A stretch of 64,000 nucleotides of DNA from Selenomonadales bacterium (GTDB lineage Bacteria > Bacillota > Negativicutes > Sporomusales > UBA7701). The notes beneath the pieces are model-generated. The model was not told the origin of the DNA. It searched no databases and saw only the letters and a list, made by a program, of their open reading frames with translations. Every line of letters begins with the position of its first letter. Within the stretch, counting starts at the first letter, position 1. The stretch is from positions 104,056 to 168,055 of the forward strand of contig JAHDOI010000019.1 of assembly GCA_018434945.1 (NCBI GenBank), written 5' to 3'. Below, one piece after another: positions 33,240 to 43,394 of the stretch. The translations under genes and the position numbers were made by a program.

Positions 33240-33794
33240 TTATTTTATGAGGGGCAGGACGGCTTTGAATTCCGGTCCGTCCGACCTTTCCAGCCACTCG
33301 TACAGGGCGATTTCCACGGCCGAGACGACGCCGCCGGCCTGAAGGATTTTGGCGAGGCCGAGTTCTTTGTTGGCCGGCGCCCGCGAGCCGACGGCGTCGG
33401 CGAGGACATGGACGCCAAGCCCCCGGTGGAGGGCTTCGAGGGCGGTCTGCTGGACGCAGATGTGGGCTTCGATGCCGATGAGGACGAGGTTTCTGGCGCC
33501 GTGGGCGGCGAGGGCTTCCGCGAAGCCTGCGGCCCCGAAGCAGCTGAATACGGTTTTTTCAAGAGGGGCGAAAGCGGGGAAGAGGCCGGCGAGGGCGGCG
33601 TTTGTGGGGCCGAGGCCTTTGGGGTATTGTTCGGTGACGATGACGGGCACGCCGAGGGTCTGGGCGAATCTGACCATTTTGATGTTGTTGGCGAGGACGG
33701 TTTGCCAGTCGTGGATGGCGTGGAGGAGTTTGTCCTGGACATCGACGACGACGAGAACGCTGCCGGCTTTGTCGAGTTTGTGGGGATGAGGCAT
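33240..33794 (-). CDS. Isochorismatase family hydrolase
   Basis: A 184-residue cysteine hydrolase. Catalytic elements: Asp in LVVVDVQDKL (about 16-25), Lys in APLEKTVFSCF (about 77-87) and Cys in GIEAHICVQQTALEAL (about 107-122). It is of the YcaC/nicotinamidase-like branch; the substrate is not clear. ATG at 33794 is chosen with GGGAGG 10 nt upstream. Confidence 0.87.
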   Translation of the reverse strand: MPHPHKLDKAGSVLVVVDVQDKLLHAIHDWQTVLANNIKMVRFAQTLGVPVIVTEQYPKGLGPTNAALAGLFPAFAPLEKTVFSCFGAAGFAEALAAHGARNLVLIGIEAHICVQQTALEALHRGLGVHVLADAVGSRAPANKELGLAKILQAGGVVSAVEIALYEWLERSDGPEFKAVLPLIK

Positions 33795-33845
33795 GATTGC
33801 ATCTACCTCCCGATGTTTTCTCAACTCTATTGTAGCACAGACTGA

Positions 33846-33966
33846 GGCCGTTCAGAAGCCCCGCAGGCAAGGCGCACCGGAGGCTGGCCCGCGCCGGCGT
33901 ACTTGGTTGCGTACGTCAAGCGGGCCGGCCGAGGAGCAACGAAGCCTGCGGGGCTTATCAACGGCC
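33846..33966 (-). repeat. A-type long hairpin element, copy A10
   Basis: Outer arms GGCCGTTCAGAAGCCCCGC and GCGGGGCTTATCAACGGCC. Here the usual CAGATGC/GCAGATGG step is replaced by GCAGGC/GCCTGC, again still pairing. Middle: GGCTGGCCCGCGCCGGCGTAC and complement. Confidence 0.9.
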
Positions 33967-33972
33967 GGGAAT

Positions 33973-34006
33973 AAAAAACCCCGCGCGTAGAGAGGTACGC
34001 ACGGGG
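33973..34006 (-). terminator. Terminator of the thiolase-reductase operon
   Basis: CCCCGTGCGTA pairs with TACGCGCGGGG, with a run of T on the minus strand. It lies between the reductase stop (34034) and the A10 repeat. Confidence 0.85.
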
Positions 34007-34033
34007 TATATAATGGGTGCACGCCCGAGGTGG

Positions 34034-34774
34034 CTAGATGGTGCATGCCCCATCGACGCTGAGTACGGTGCCGTTGATGTATTTGGCGTCGTCGGAGGCG
34101 AGGAAGGCGAAGGCGGCGGCGATTTCCTCCGGTTCGGCCAGACGTCCGGCGGGGATTTTGACGATAATTTTTTCCTGGAGTACTTGCTCGGGGATTTTGC
34201 GGACCATTTCGGTGCCGGTGAAGCCGGGGGCCACGCAGTTGAAGCGCAGGCCGTTTTTGGCCATTTCTTTGGCCCAGGATTTCGTCATGCCGATGACGCC
34301 CCATTTGGTGGCGGCATAGTTGGTCTGCCCCATGTTGCCGTATAGGCCGACTATGGAGGAGGTGGTGAGGACGACGCCGGCCTGCTGCTCGAGCATGGCG
34401 GGCAGGGCGGCGGAGGTGCAGTTGAATACGCCGGTGAGGTTTACGCCGATGACGGCGTCCCAGGATTCTTTGGCCATTTTTTTCATCATGGCGTCTTTGG
34501 TGATACCGGCGTTGTTGATGAGCACATCGATGCGGCCGAAGGCCTGTTTGGCGGCGGCGACCATGTTCTGGCAGCTTTCGGGGCTGGTGACGTCGACTTT
34601 GACGTAGACGGCCTGACTGCCGAGGGCTTTCACGGCTTCGACGGTGGCTGCGCCGTCGGCGAAATCGGCGACGACGATTTTGGCGCCTTCCTCGGCGAAG
34701 CGCATGGCGGTCGCTTTGCCGATGCCGCCGGCGCCGCCGGTGATTATGACAACTTTATCTTTGAGACCTCTCAT
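34034..34774 (-). CDS. SDR-family 3-oxoacyl/acetoacetyl-CoA reductase (FabG/PhaB-like)
   Basis: A 246-residue short-chain dehydrogenase. GGAGGIGKATA (about 14-24) binds NAD(P), NNAGIT near 87-92, catalytic Ser in TTSSIVGL and YAATK with Tyr and Lys near 150-154; PAGRLAEPEEIAAAFAFLASDDAKYING is FabG-like. Since it follows a thiolase in a two-gene operon, it probably interconverts acetoacetyl-CoA and (R)-3-hydroxybutyryl-CoA rather than serving fatty acid synthesis (inference from context). It could also act on free acetoacetate/3-hydroxybutyrate. RBS GGGAGG. Confidence 0.9.
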   Translation of the reverse strand: MRGLKDKVVIITGGAGGIGKATAMRFAEEGAKIVVADFADGAATVEAVKALGSQAVYVKVDVTSPESCQNMVAAAKQAFGRIDVLINNAGITKDAMMKKMAKESWDAVIGVNLTGVFNCTSAALPAMLEQQAGVVLTTSSIVGLYGNMGQTNYAATKWGVIGMTKSWAKEMAKNGLRFNCVAPGFTGTEMVRKIPEQVLQEKIIVKIPAGRLAEPEEIAAAFAFLASDDAKYINGTVLSVDGACTI

Positions 34775-34813
34775 GGACTATACCTCCCAGTGTTGTTGAT
34801 GCTTTCGCGGTGA

Positions 34814-35992
34814 TCAGAGTTTCTCGATGACGGAGGCGATGGCGGGTCCGCCGCCCACACATAGGGACGCTACGCCGTATTTGTCGCCGCGGCGCCCCAT
34901 CTCGTAGATGAGGGAGACCAGTATTCTTGCCGCGGTGCAGCCTACGGGGTGGCCAAGGCCGACGCCGGAGCCGTTGGCGTTGATTTTGTCGAAGGGGATT
35001 TTTAGTTCGCGGTTGACGGCGAGGAATTGGGCGGCGAAGGCTTCGTTTATTTCGTAGTAGCCGATGTCTTCGCTTTTGAGGCCGGCGTATTTGATGGCCT
35101 TGGGCACGGCGTAGACGGGGCCGATGCCCATGATTTCGGGGGCGACGCCGGCGTTGGCGGTTGCGAGCAGTTTGGCGAGCGGCTTCACGCCGAGTTCTTT
35201 GGCTTTGGCTGCGGTCATGAGGACGAGGGCGGCCGCGCCGTCGTTGACACCCGAGGCGTTGCCGGCTGTGACGGTGCCGTCTTTTTTGAAAGCGGGTTTC
35301 ATGGCAGCGAGTTTTTCGAGGGTGACGTCGGCCCGCGGGTGCTCGTCCTTGTTGATGATGAGAGGGCCTTTGCGGGTCTCTATGGTGACAGGAACGATTT
35401 CGTCTTTGAAGGCGCCGCCGGCGATGGCTTTTACGGCCCGCTGGTGGCTCATGAGGGCGAGTTCGTCCTGCTCCTGGCGGGTGACGGCGTAGCGTTCGGC
35501 GAGGTTTTCGGCGGTGAGGCCCATATGATAGCCCGCGATGGCGCAGACGAGGCCGTCGTAGAGCATGGAGTCGTAGATGTCGGCCTGACCCATCCGAAAA
35601 CCGGTGCGGGCTCCCTTTAACAGGTAAGGAGCCTGGGACATGCTTTCGATGCCTACGGCGACGGCGATGTCCGTTTTGCCGAGGACGATGGACTGGCTGG
35701 CCATTTCGAAGGCTTTCATGCCTGACCCGCATTGCTGGTCGACCGTGTAGGCGTAGCCGTCGACCGGCATGCCGCATTTGAGCTGGATCTGCCGCCCGGG
35801 GTTGCCTTTGGCGCCGGCTTTGTAGATCATGCCGCAGGCCAGTTCACTGATCTGTTCGGGCTTCAGGCCCGCCTGGCCGAGGGCGGCGTTGACGGCCGCC
35901 ACGCCGAGGTCCACGGCGCTGACATCTTTGAGCGCGCCGAGAAAGTCGCCGATGGGGGTTCGCTTGGCCCCAACGATCACCACTTCACGCAT
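34814..35992 (-). CDS. Acetyl-CoA C-acetyltransferase (thiolase)
   Basis: A 392-residue thiolase, interconverting two acetyl-CoA and acetoacetyl-CoA. The acylation Cys is in [14 protein letters not shown] (about 85-98); [19 protein letters not shown] near 340 and the C-terminal CVGGGPAIA with the second Cys are present, with the [10 protein letters not shown] loop. It is first gene of a two-gene operon with the reductase. A sigma-54 promoter lies 59-74 bp upstream. RBS CGGAGGG. A second thiolase is at 43395-44579. Confidence 0.95.
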   Translation of the reverse strand: MREVVIVGAKRTPIGDFLGALKDVSAVDLGVAAVNAALGQAGLKPEQISELACGMIYKAGAKGNPGRQIQLKCGMPVDGYAYTVDQQCGSGMKAFEMASQSIVLGKTDIAVAVGIESMSQAPYLLKGARTGFRMGQADIYDSMLYDGLVCAIAGYHMGLTAENLAERYAVTRQEQDELALMSHQRAVKAIAGGAFKDEIVPVTIETRKGPLIINKDEHPRADVTLEKLAAMKPAFKKDGTVTAGNASGVNDGAAALVLMTAAKAKELGVKPLAKLLATANAGVAPEIMGIGPVYAVPKAIKYAGLKSEDIGYYEINEAFAAQFLAVNRELKIPFDKINANGSGVGLGHPVGCTAARILVSLIYEMGRRGDKYGVASLCVGGGPAIASVIEKL

Positions 35993-36050
35993 AGAGTATC
36001 CCTCCGATTAAATTTTTCGCTTTGCGCCCTGCCTTGCTGCCGTTTATTAT

Positions 36051-36066
36051 TGCAATTATCATGCCA
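36051..36066 (-). promoter_or_regulatory. Sigma-54 (-24/-12) promoter for thiolase-reductase
   Basis: On the minus strand TGGCATGATAATTGCA fits TGGCAYG-N4-TTGCA, with the invariant GG and GC at correct spacing, ending 59 bp before the thiolase start. Confidence 0.85.
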
Positions 36067-36161
36067 ACCGCGCGTCGGCGGTCGAAGTGTCTTTTCCCGC
36101 CCGCGATATCGGCTTGTGATAAGGGGCGGCCGACGTTGGACGTGCACAATGATAGACACGG

Positions 36162-36179
36162 TGTATAGTATTATGTACA
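36162..36179. promoter_or_regulatory. Putative upstream activator site shared by divergent promoters
   Basis: TGTATAGTATTATGTACA is dyad-like and lies about 90-100 bp from both the leftward (36051) and the rightward (36267) sigma-54 promoters. It matches the site at 46452-46469 at TGTATA-N2-ATT-N-TGTACA. Confidence 0.65.
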
Positions 36180-36266
36180 TGTTATGACCGCTTTTTGTCC
36201 TGGAGATGTACCGAAAACGGCGCGTTGTTGGCGGCTCATGGCCGCAGACGAATATATTCGGAATAT

Positions 36267-36282
36267 TGGCACGGAATTTGCA
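36267..36282 (+). promoter_or_regulatory. Sigma-54 (-24/-12) promoter for the GntP-type permease
   Basis: TGGCACGGAATTTGCA is a perfect match to TGGCACG-N4-TTGCA. It is followed by a leader of about 130 bp before the permease ATG; I see no clear structure in that leader. Confidence 0.88.
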
Positions 36283-36413
36283 TCATGATATTTAAAGTTT
36301 CGTATGAGGAGGTGGTGGCGAAAGAAGCTTCTGCGCGACCTGTCTTGCTGGGTATTTATACGTCTTGCTTGCTCGATTGCGTCCCAAACTGAAGACTAAA
36401 GGGAGGAAAAGTA

Positions 36414-37823
36414 ATGGAAATACTGGGCATTGTTTTAAGTCTTTTCCTACTGATGTACGTGGCTTACCGGGGCTTTTCGGTAATCCTCTTCGCCCCCATC
36501 CTGGCGATCCTGGCCGCGGCGATGCAGGGCCTCGACGTGATGCCGGCCTATACCGAGCTTTTCATGGAGAGGGCGGTCGGCTATGTTAAGTCGTTTTTCC
36601 CCGTTTTCCTGCTCGGCGCGGTGCTCGGCAAGGTTATGGAAGACACCGGTATGGCCAAATCGATCGCCCATGAGATCATTCAGGCCCTTGGCAAGGAACG
36701 CGGCATTATCGCGGTCGTGTTGTCCGGCGCCATCCTGACCTACGGCGGCGTGAGCCTGTTCGTGGTCGTGTTCGCGGTTTATCCCTTCGGCGCCGCGCTC
36801 TTTAAGGAGGCCGGCATCCCGAAGCGCCTCATCCCCGGTGCGATCGCTCTGGGTGCTTTCACGTTCACGATGACGATGGTGCCCGGCACGCCGCAGATCC
36901 AGAACGCCATCCCGATGACTTTCTACGGCACGAACGCCTGGGCTTCCCCGGTTCTCGGACTGCTTGCCGCGGCAATCACTTTCTTCTCGGGCATCGCCTG
37001 GCTGGAATACCGCCGCAAGTCCGCTCAGGCGGCCGGCGAAGGCTATGGCGAGCATACGCTGAACGAGCCGACGGCCGACCAGACCCAGGGCGACTATCCC
37101 AACTGGGTGCTGTCGCTGCTGCCGCTGGTCGCCGTTGTTGCCATCAACTTCGCGATGACCAAGTTCGCCTGGGATCCCAATATGCTGAAGGCTTTCCAGG
37201 GCATGGGTCTTAAGCTGCTGGTCCCGGCGGTCAAGAACGTGGCCGGCATCTGGGCGCTGATCATCGGTCTGGTAGTTGGCGTCATTCTGGCGGTGGCGAT
37301 CGGCTACCGCTACCTGCCGAAGCAGCCCGGTTCGCTGCAGCGCGCTCTCAACACCGGCGCGATCGGTTCGCTGCTGGCGATCATGAATACCGCTTCGGAG
37401 GTCGGCTACGGCAACGTTATTTCCTCGCTGCCCGGCTTCAAGTCGATCGCCACTTTCCTGCTGAATATCAAGCTCGGCGGCACGCCGCTGGTGTCGGAGT
37501 TCTTCACGGTCAATATCCTGGCCGGCATCACCGGTTCGGCCTCGGGCGGCATGTCGATCGCGCTGAGCATCATGGCGAAGGAATGGCTGGCCTGGGCCAA
37601 CCAGGTGGGCCTGAATCCCGAGCTGCTGCACAGGGTCGCGTCGATGGCTTCCGGCGGTTTCGACACGATGCCGCATAACGGCGCGGTCATTACGCTGCTG
37701 GCGGTCTGCGGCCTGACGCATATCCAGTCGTACAAAGATATCTGCGTGACGTCGCTGATTATCCCCTTCCTGACCGGTATCGTGGTCATTCTGATCTACA
37801 CGATTTTTGGCTTTACCGGTTGA
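36414..37823 (+). CDS. GntP family permease, probable 3-hydroxybutyrate/short-chain acid transporter
   Basis: A 469-residue membrane protein with about 12-13 helices of the gluconate:H+ symporter (GntP) family, which also includes D-beta-hydroxybutyrate permeases. Visible: ILTYGGVSLFVVVFAVYPF near 105-123, FTFTMTMVPGTPQIQNAIP near 155-173, ITGSASGGMSIALSIM near 370 and DTMPHNGAVITLLAVCG near 420. It lies divergent from thiolase-reductase and convergent with the beta-oxidation cluster, so its substrate is likely a C4 acid such as 3-hydroxybutyrate or butyrate (inference). GGGAGG precedes ATG; sigma-54 promoter upstream. Confidence 0.88.
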   Translation: MEILGIVLSLFLLMYVAYRGFSVILFAPILAILAAAMQGLDVMPAYTELFMERAVGYVKSFFPVFLLGAVLGKVMEDTGMAKSIAHEIIQALGKERGIIAVVLSGAILTYGGVSLFVVVFAVYPFGAALFKEAGIPKRLIPGAIALGAFTFTMTMVPGTPQIQNAIPMTFYGTNAWASPVLGLLAAAITFFSGIAWLEYRRKSAQAAGEGYGEHTLNEPTADQTQGDYPNWVLSLLPLVAVVAINFAMTKFAWDPNMLKAFQGMGLKLLVPAVKNVAGIWALIIGLVVGVILAVAIGYRYLPKQPGSLQRALNTGAIGSLLAIMNTASEVGYGNVISSLPGFKSIATFLLNIKLGGTPLVSEFFTVNILAGITGSASGGMSIALSIMAKEWLAWANQVGLNPELLHRVASMASGGFDTMPHNGAVITLLAVCGLTHIQSYKDICVTSLIIPFLTGIVVILIYTIFGFTG

Positions 37824-37831
37824 TGAACGGC

Positions 37832-37868
37832 AAAAATCCCCGCGCCTGACGGCGCGGGGATTTTTTTT
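37832..37868. terminator. Bidirectional terminator
   Basis: AAAAATCCCCGCGCC pairs perfectly with GGCGCGGGGATTTTT around loop TGAC. It ends both the permease gene and the convergent beta-oxidation cluster. Confidence 0.95.
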
Positions 37869-37876
37869 GCGTCGGC

Positions 37877-38662
37877 TTATTTGCCGATGAAGGCGGGTTT
37901 GCGTTTTTCGAGGAAGGCGGCCATGCCTTCTTTCTGGTCGGCGGTGGCGAAGCAGAGGCCGAAGACTTCGGCTTCGTAGGCGACGCCGGTTTCGAGGTCG
38001 GTGTCGAGGCCTTCGTTGACGGCGACTTTACACATCTGGACGCCGATGGGCGAGCGGCTCATGATCTTCTGGGCCATGGCTTTTGCGGCGTCCATGAGTT
38101 CCTCGGGGGCGACGACTTTGTTGGCGAGGCCTATGCGGTAGGCTTCGGCGGCGTCGATCATGTCGGCGGTGAAGAGGAGTTCTTTGGCGCGGCCTTTGCC
38201 GACGAGACGGGCGAGGCGCTGGGTGCCGCCGAATCCCGGCGGGATGCCGAGGGTGGATTCGGGCTGGCCGAATTTGGCTTTTTCGGAGGCGATGCGGATG
38301 TCGCAGGCCATGGCGAGTTCGCAGCCGCCGCCGAGAGCGAAGCCGTTGACGGCGGCGATGACGGGCTGGGGCAGGTTTTCGATTTTGTTGAAGACGGCCT
38401 GGCCGTATTTGGCCCAGGCGCGGCCTTCGACGGCGCCGAGGGGCTGCATGTAGGCGATGTCGGCACCGGCGACGAAGGCTTTGTCGCCCGCGCCGGTGAT
38501 GATGATGGCTTTGACGGCGGCGTCTTTGGCGAGGGTGTCGGCGAGGCGGTCGAGTTCGTCCATGGTGTCGGCGTTGAGGGCGTTGAGGGCTTTAGGCCGG
38601 TTGACGGTGACGATGGCGATGCCGTCCTGATTTTCGACGATGAGGTTCTGGTAGTCGCTCAT
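37877..38662 (-). CDS. crt: 3-hydroxybutyryl-CoA dehydratase / enoyl-CoA hydratase (crotonase)
   Basis: A 261-residue canonical crotonase. Both catalytic glutamates are present: GGGCELAMACDIRIAS (about 110-125) and FGQPESTLGIPPGFGGTQRL (about 131-150). Oxyanion hole GAGDKAFVAGADIAYM is near 57-72. It hydrates crotonyl-CoA to (S)-3-hydroxybutyryl-CoA. Last gene of the leftward cluster, 22 bp after the dehydrogenase. RBS GGGAGG. Contrast the Glu-less crotonase at 1906-2688. Confidence 0.95.
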   Translation of the reverse strand: MSDYQNLIVENQDGIAIVTVNRPKALNALNADTMDELDRLADTLAKDAAVKAIIITGAGDKAFVAGADIAYMQPLGAVEGRAWAKYGQAVFNKIENLPQPVIAAVNGFALGGGCELAMACDIRIASEKAKFGQPESTLGIPPGFGGTQRLARLVGKGRAKELLFTADMIDAAEAYRIGLANKVVAPEELMDAAKAMAQKIMSRSPIGVQMCKVAVNEGLDTDLETGVAYEAEVFGLCFATADQKEGMAAFLEKRKPAFIGK

Positions 38663-38684
38663 GTTTGTCTACCTCCCTATTTTT

Positions 38685-39545
38685 TTATTGCTGGCTGTAG
38701 TCGTAGAAGCCACGGCCGGTTTTGCGGCCCAGCCAGCCGGCGGCGACGTATTTCCTGAGCAGCGGGCAGGGGCGGTATTTGCTGTCGCCGTAGCCTTGGT
38801 AGAGGACTTCCATGATGTAGAGTACGGTGTCGTTGCCGATGAGGTCGGAGAGGGCAAGCGGGCCCATGGGGTGGTTGAAGCCGAGTTTGGCGACGTTGTC
38901 GATGTCTTCGACGCTGGCGACGCCTTCCATGAGGGCGTAGACGGCTTCGTTGATCATCGGCATCATGATGCGGTTGCCGGCGAAGCCGGGGAAGTCGGAT
39001 ACTTTGACCGGCGATTTGCCTAATTTTTCGGCGAGGCCTTTGACGGCGGCGAAGGTTTCGTCGCTGGTGGCGAGACCGGTGATGACTTCGACGAGTTTCA
39101 TGACAGGGGCGGGGTTGAAGAAGTGCATGCCGATGAATTTCTGCGGGCGCTTGGTGACGGCGCCGAGGGCGGTGATGGGCAGCGAGGAGGTGTTGGAGGC
39201 GAGGATGGTGCGCTCGGGGCAGAGTTTGTCGAGGGTCTGGAAGATGTCGCGTTTGATGTCCATGTTTTCGATCGCGGCTTCGATGGCGAGGTCGACGTCG
39301 CAGGCGGCGGCGTCGAGGTCGACGACGCCGGAGATGCGCCCCATGACGGCGGCTTTTTCTTCGGCGGTCATTTTGCCTTTTTCGACGGCTTTGGTAAGGT
39401 TTTTGTCGATGCCGGCGATGCCTTTTTTGACGAATTCCTCTTTGATGTCGCGGAGGACGACGGTGAGGCCGCCCTGGGCCATTACCTGGGCGATGCCGCT
39501 GCCCATCTGGCCGGCGCCGATGACAAGGGCTTTTTTGAATTCCAT
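38685..39545 (-). CDS. hbd: 3-hydroxybutyryl-CoA dehydrogenase
   Basis: A 286-residue NAD(P)-dependent (S)-3-hydroxyacyl-CoA dehydrogenase. [15 protein letters not shown] near 9-23 is the Rossmann loop, [11 protein letters not shown] near 115 and [17 protein letters not shown] near 137-153 hold the catalytic His-Glu pair, and [19 protein letters not shown] near 187-205 starts the C-terminal domain. ATG at 39545 is chosen over 39590 because GGAGAGGG lies upstream and the extra residues do not fit the family. Confidence 0.96.
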   Translation of the reverse strand: MEFKKALVIGAGQMGSGIAQVMAQGGLTVVLRDIKEEFVKKGIAGIDKNLTKAVEKGKMTAEEKAAVMGRISGVVDLDAAACDVDLAIEAAIENMDIKRDIFQTLDKLCPERTILASNTSSLPITALGAVTKRPQKFIGMHFFNPAPVMKLVEVITGLATSDETFAAVKGLAEKLGKSPVKVSDFPGFAGNRIMMPMINEAVYALMEGVASVEDIDNVAKLGFNHPMGPLALSDLIGNDTVLYIMEVLYQGYGDSKYRPCPLLRKYVAAGWLGRKTGRGFYDYSQQ

Positions 39546-39644
39546 ACAGTACACCCTCTCCAATAAATTATTTTTTTCACATATAGCCATACGTGACGAA
39601 CCCCCCCGCCGCAGGGTGTATTCCGTGCGGCGCGGGGGTTCCGG

Positions 39645-40061
39645 CTACTTTTTGAGGACGGTGGCTTTGCCGTCGATGACGACGGTGCCGTCCTGGTTGG
39701 TGACGGTGGTGCGGAAGATGAGGCGGTTTTTTTCGGGAATTTTTTCGATGGCTTCGACGGTGGCGGTTACGGTGTCGCCGATCTTGACCGGGGCTTTGAA
39801 GGCCAGTTCCTGGCCGAGGTAGATGGTGTTGCGGCCGGGCAGCGAGGTGCCGAGGACGGCGGAGATGAAGCCGGCCGAGAGCATGCCGTGGGCGATGCGT
39901 TCTTTGAACATGGTGGTTTTGGCGAATTCGGCGTCGATGTGGACGGGGTTGAAGTCGCCGCTGACGCCGGCGAAGGTGTAGACGTCGTGTTCGCTGACCG
40001 TTTTGGTCATGCTGGCTTTGTCGCCGATGTTGATTTCGGCGAAGGATACGTCTCTAACCAT
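39645..40061 (-). CDS. MaoC-like (R)-specific enoyl-CoA hydratase
   Basis: A 138-residue hot-dog fold protein of the MaoC/PhaJ type. The hydratase-2 motif FAGVSGDFNPVHIDAEFA (about 30-47) with catalytic Asp and His, then RIAHGMLSAGFISAVLG, are present. It interconverts crotonyl-CoA and (R)-3-hydroxybutyryl-CoA, giving the opposite stereochemistry to the crotonase in the same cluster. This matches the R-specific reductase at 34034. It lies 18 bp downstream of etfA in the same direction. Confidence 0.92.
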   Translation of the reverse strand: MVRDVSFAEINIGDKASMTKTVSEHDVYTFAGVSGDFNPVHIDAEFAKTTMFKERIAHGMLSAGFISAVLGTSLPGRNTIYLGQELAFKAPVKIGDTVTATVEAIEKIPEKNRLIFRTTVTNQDGTVVIDGKATVLKK

Positions 40062-40079
40062 ATTCGATTCCTCTTTTCG

Positions 40080-41279
40080 CTAGGCTTCCTTGATTTTCTT
40101 GAATTCTTCGGTGAGTATGGGCAGCACTTCCATTACGTCGCCGACGATGCCGTAGTCGGCCATTTTGAAGATGGGGGCGTCGGGGTCTTTGTTGATGGCG
40201 ACGACGATGTCGGAGGAGGACATGCCGGCAAGGTGCTGGATGGCGCCGGAGATGCCGCAGGCGAAGTAGATTTTGGGGCCTACGGTTTTGCCGGTCTGCC
40301 CGACCTGGTGGAGGGCCGGTTTCCAGCCGGCGTCGACGGCGGCGCGGGAGGCGCCGACGGCTCCGCCGAGGACGTTCGCCAGGTCTTCGACGAGGGTGAA
40401 GTTTTCGGGTTTGCAGAGGCCGCGGCCGCCGGAGACGATGATTTCGGCTTCTTCGAGGTTGCAGGCGGCGGTGCAGACTTTGATGACTTCGACGAGTTTT
40501 GTGCGGATGTCGCCGGGTTTGACTTTGCTGGGAACGCGGATGATTTCGCCGCTCTTGCCGTAGTCGGGCTCGGGTTTTTTGAAGACTTTCGGCCGGACGG
40601 TGCCCATCTGGGGCCGGTGTTCAGGGCAGAGGATGGTGGCCATGATGTTGCCGCCGAAGGCCGGACGGGTCCAGGCGACGAGGCCGGTGGCTTCGTCGAT
40701 GCCGAGGCCGGTGCAGTCGGCGGTGAGGCCGGTGCCGACGCGGCAGGCGATGCGCGGCCCGAGGTCGCGGCCGTCGTTGGTGGCGCCGAGGAGGATGACG
40801 GAGGGTTTGTAGGTGCCGATGAGGTCGACGAGGGCGATGGTGTAGGCGTCGGTGCTGTAGTGGGCGTATTCCGGCCCTTCGACGAGGTAGACTTTGTCGG
40901 CGCCGGCGGCGAAGGCTTCTTTGGCGATCGGCTCGACGCCGTCGCCGAGGATGACGGCGGCCAGCTTCTGGTTCATGGCGTCGGCGAGCTTGCGGCCTTC
41001 GCCGAGGAGTTCGAGCCCAACGCTGCGGGGGTGCCCTTCATTGAGTTCGATGTAGACCCAGACGTCTTTGTAGGCGTTCTTGTCGATGGCGACCTGTTTG
41101 GCTTCTTCTTCGCGGATGATGGTTTTGACGGGACAGGTGTCGATGCAGGCTCCGCAGGCGGTGCAGGCTTCGGTGATGAAGGCTTTGGCGTCGTCCTGCA
41201 TTTCGATGGCGCCGAAGGGACAGGCGCTGACGCAGGCGTTGCAGCCTATGCACTGGTCTTTGATTACTTTGATGGCCAT
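40080..41279 (-). CDS. etfA: Electron transfer flavoprotein alpha subunit with N-terminal 2x[4Fe-4S] ferredoxin domain
   Basis: A 399-residue EtfA. Residues about 1-60 form a bacterial ferredoxin domain with two clusters: [15 protein letters not shown] (about 10-24) and [15 protein letters not shown] (about 39-53). Then the EtfA body starts about 72 ([10 protein letters not shown]) and ends with the FAD-binding [29 protein letters not shown] and [31 protein letters not shown]. Ferredoxin-fused EtfA is known from electron-bifurcating lactate dehydrogenase and caffeyl-CoA reductase systems of acetogens. Here it is next to EtfB and an acyl-CoA dehydrogenase, so a bifurcating butyryl-CoA-type complex is likely. 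Confidence 0.96.
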   Translation of the reverse strand: MAIKVIKDQCIGCNACVSACPFGAIEMQDDAKAFITEACTACGACIDTCPVKTIIREEEAKQVAIDKNAYKDVWVYIELNEGHPRSVGLELLGEGRKLADAMNQKLAAVILGDGVEPIAKEAFAAGADKVYLVEGPEYAHYSTDAYTIALVDLIGTYKPSVILLGATNDGRDLGPRIACRVGTGLTADCTGLGIDEATGLVAWTRPAFGGNIMATILCPEHRPQMGTVRPKVFKKPEPDYGKSGEIIRVPSKVKPGDIRTKLVEVIKVCTAACNLEEAEIIVSGGRGLCKPENFTLVEDLANVLGGAVGASRAAVDAGWKPALHQVGQTGKTVGPKIYFACGISGAIQHLAGMSSSDIVVAINKDPDAPIFKMADYGIVGDVMEVLPILTEEFKKIKEA

Positions 41280-41292
41280 TGTTCGCTACCCC

Positions 41293-42078
41293 CTAGACGA
41301 TCTTCGCTTCAGTCATTTTGGCGATTAGTTCCGCGACCGCTTCCCGGGCGGTGTCCTTCTGGATGAGAACCCCCTGGGTGCGCTGCTTGGGGGTGAATAT
41401 CTTGCGGACCTGGGTGGGCGAGCCTTTGAGACCGAGCCTGGCTTCGTCGACTTCGAGGTCGGCGAGCGTCCAGACGGGGATCTCGGCCCGGTTGGCGCGC
41501 ATGGTGCCTTTGACGGTGGGGTAGCGCGGCTCGTTGGCGGATTTGACGAATGTGAGCATGACGGGCGTATTTACTTCGATGACTTCGTAGCCGTCTTCGT
41601 GTTCGCGTTCGAGGCGGGCGGTGCCGCCGTCGACTTCGACTTTGGCGACGTAGGTGACCTGGGGTATGCCGAGGTGTTCGGCGATTTCCGGGCCGACCTG
41701 CGCGGTGTCGCCGTCGATGGCTTGCTTGCCGCAGAAGATTAGGTCGACTGTGCCAAGTTTTTTGATGGCCGCCGCGAGGGTGTAGCTGGTGGCGAGGGTG
41801 TCGGCGCCGCCGAAGGCCCGGTCGCTGATGAGGATGGCCGCGTCGGCCCCCATGGCGAGGCATTCCTTCAGTGCGTCTTTGGCCTGGGGCGGTCCCATGC
41901 TGATGACCGTCACCTTGCCGCCGTGCTTCTCTTTGAGGACGAGAGCGGCTTCAACGGCGTTCTTGTCGAACGGGTTGACGATGCTCGGTACCCCCTGGCG
42001 GATGAGTGTGTTGGTTACGGGATCGATTTTGACTTCGGTGGTGTCAGGTACTTGCTTGACACAGACGACGATTTCCAT
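41293..42078 (-). CDS. etfB: Electron transfer flavoprotein beta subunit
   Basis: A 261-residue EtfB: MEIVVCVKQVPDTTEVKIDP at the start, VNPFDKNAVEAALVLKEKHGGKVTVISMG near 36-64, the ALAMGAD-like segment ECLAMGADAAILISD near 73-87, and the EtfB signature ANEPRYPTVKGTMRANRAEI near 177-196. Forms the heterodimer with EtfA; the second FAD of bifurcating Etfs binds here. Separated from etfA by 13 bp; co-transcribed. Confidence 0.96.
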   Translation of the reverse strand: MEIVVCVKQVPDTTEVKIDPVTNTLIRQGVPSIVNPFDKNAVEAALVLKEKHGGKVTVISMGPPQAKDALKECLAMGADAAILISDRAFGGADTLATSYTLAAAIKKLGTVDLIFCGKQAIDGDTAQVGPEIAEHLGIPQVTYVAKVEVDGGTARLEREHEDGYEVIEVNTPVMLTFVKSANEPRYPTVKGTMRANRAEIPVWTLADLEVDEARLGLKGSPTQVRKIFTPKQRTQGVLIQKDTAREAVAELIAKMTEAKIV

Positions 42079-42115
42079 TCTTCAGCCTCCTGTTTCTGGT
42101 GAGATGACGCGCCGG

Positions 42116-43255
<1,140 letters not shown>

Positions 43256-43305
43256 GTGAATCCTCTCCTGTCTTCGTATTGTGATTTTACCGGTATTCAA
43301 AAAAA

Positions 43306-43321
43306 TGTGAAAAAAATCACA
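43306..43321. promoter_or_regulatory. TGTGA-N6-TCACA operator upstream of acyl-CoA dehydrogenase
   Basis: TGTGAAAAAAATCACA lies 51 bp before the start codon. The dyad has the same half-sites and spacing as the hcp site. Rex in clostridial butyrate operons and CRP/FNR-type HcpR both recognise such sites. Confidence 0.7.
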
Positions 43322-43332
43322 TGAGTTTTTTA

Positions 43333-43368
43333 TTTTAGTGCCAATAGGATATCCCATTGGCACTAAAA
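43333..43368. terminator. Near-perfect palindromic terminator
   Basis: TTTTAGTGCCAAT-GGATATCC-ATTGGCACTAAAA, 36 bp with a single mismatched pair. It separates thiolase 2 from the acyl-CoA dehydrogenase-Etf genes, so the cluster is at least two transcripts. Confidence 0.8.
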
Positions 43369-43394
43369 GATTACTTGATTTGCCTTTTGGGAGC

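Noticed and set aside
36304..36402. Possible leader peptide in the permease 5' UTR
   Set aside because: An ATG frame of about 30 codons exists, but it has no ribosome site and no attenuator hairpin.
43346..43368. Sigma-54 promoter before the acyl-CoA dehydrogenase (TTGGCAC on the minus strand)
   Set aside because: No GC dinucleotide at the -12 position; TTGGCAC belongs to the terminator palindrome.
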